Of a stretch of DNA of 64,000 bases, positions 63,817 through 64,000 are shown piece by piece. Source of the stretch: Rathayibacter caricis DSM 15933 (GTDB taxonomy: Bacteria; Actinomycetota; Actinomycetes; Actinomycetales; Microbacteriaceae); assembly GCF_003044275.1 (NCBI RefSeq), contig NZ_PZPL01000002.1, positions 124,001-188,000 of the forward strand, in the 5' to 3' direction. Below the pieces are notes generated by a model. It was not told the origin of the DNA. It was given only the letters and a program-made list of their open reading frames with translations, and did not search any database. Each line of letters opens with the position of its first letter. The stretch's first letter is position 1. The translations under genes and the position numbers were made by a program.

Positions 63817-63871
63817 GACCTCTACCGACTAATCATGCTCCACTGCCGCAAGCCTACAGAAGTCATTTCCA

Positions 63872-64000
63872 ATGGGTCGGAAGCACGCCGAGCTGAAGAG
63901 ACTGGTTGAACGGGTCGAAGGGCACCTGGACGACGCTGGCGACCTTGGCGTCCCGCGAACGATTGTTCGCGAGATGTCGTCGGGGTGGACGCTAGGCACC
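63872..64000 (+). CDS. partial gene at the window edge
   Basis: The frame from ATG 63872 reads MGRKHAELKRLVERVEGHLD then GVPRTIVREMSSGWTLGT and is open at the end of the window. Divergent from the HTH gene at 63553. Not recognised from this fragment. Confidence 0.4.
   Translation, partial: MGRKHAELKRLVERVEGHLDDAGDLGVPRTIVREMSSGWTLGT

Noticed and set aside
1..64000. CRISPR array
   Set aside because: No regularly spaced repeats with unique spacers; repeats are dispersed over kilobases.

Overview
The window is high-GC actinobacterial DNA. The protein families (DUF7882-type small proteins, class E sortase, GlxA/AraC, CGNR and YafY regulators, arsinothricin acetyltransferase ArsN1) fit Microbacteriaceae, and a Microbacterium-like host is my best guess. 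This is inferred from family recall, not from a search. No rRNA, tRNA, CRISPR array or ribosomal operon was seen, and the gene content is almost wholly accessory. It reads as a mosaic: a plasmid or a highly plastic chromosomal region built of short cassettes, plasmid fragments and insertion sequences.

Region 1 (1-18.2 kb) holds small operons separated by a dispersed imperfect palindrome of about 27 bp. It contains two copies of a TetR regulator plus GAP-family membrane protein pair, each behind the same palindromic operator. It also has two ECF sigma operons with a shared 23-bp upstream element, two near-identical GNAT genes, a MarR/SGNH pair, a sortase, a CcdA-like protein, an APC permease with an ArsR regulator and tandem operators, and an HD/GlxA divergent locus. 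Region 2 (18.2-24 kb) is plasmid debris: a 3'-truncated ParB-like gene, a 5'-truncated IS110 gene, an intact IS110, a plasmid hypothetical gene, and two copies of a structured element. A stand-alone PheRS-like ligase sits inside it.

Region 3 (24-41 kb) is a long run of single-gene enzymes: RidA, VOC, SnoaL, RibD/DHFR-like, GNAT, isochorismatase, epoxide hydrolase, aminotransferase V, two arginase-like proteins and others, several of them frameshifted or truncated. Region 4 (41-48 kb) is a second plasmid segment with IS110, an ArdC-like antirestriction gene (frameshifted), SSB, a NrdH-type redoxin, plasmid hypotheticals, two more structured-element copies and an IS5-family element. Region 5 (48-57 kb) carries GNAT, EamA, RibD, ArsN1 with an ArsO remnant, YafY/hydrolase, SRPBCC, a ghost resolvase, an ArsC remnant, a third IS110 and a fifth structured element. 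Region 6 (57-64 kb) has a DUF1016 nuclease, two DUF7882 proteins, an ANTAR-like protein, a serine resolvase, a candidate small RNA and two paralogous small HTH proteins.

The strongest unexplained signal is the five-copy structured element (18.9, 23.7, 43.6, 46.3 and 56.7 kb). Long helices are kept while their sequence changes, the apical loop is conserved, and the G-U wobbles favour transcription on the + strand. Second is the palindromic repeat family that brackets duplicated cassettes and sits at gene-truncation junctions. Third is the pair of near-identical IS110 copies whose upstream leaders differ mainly in one short block, as expected if they encode bridge RNAs with different target loops.
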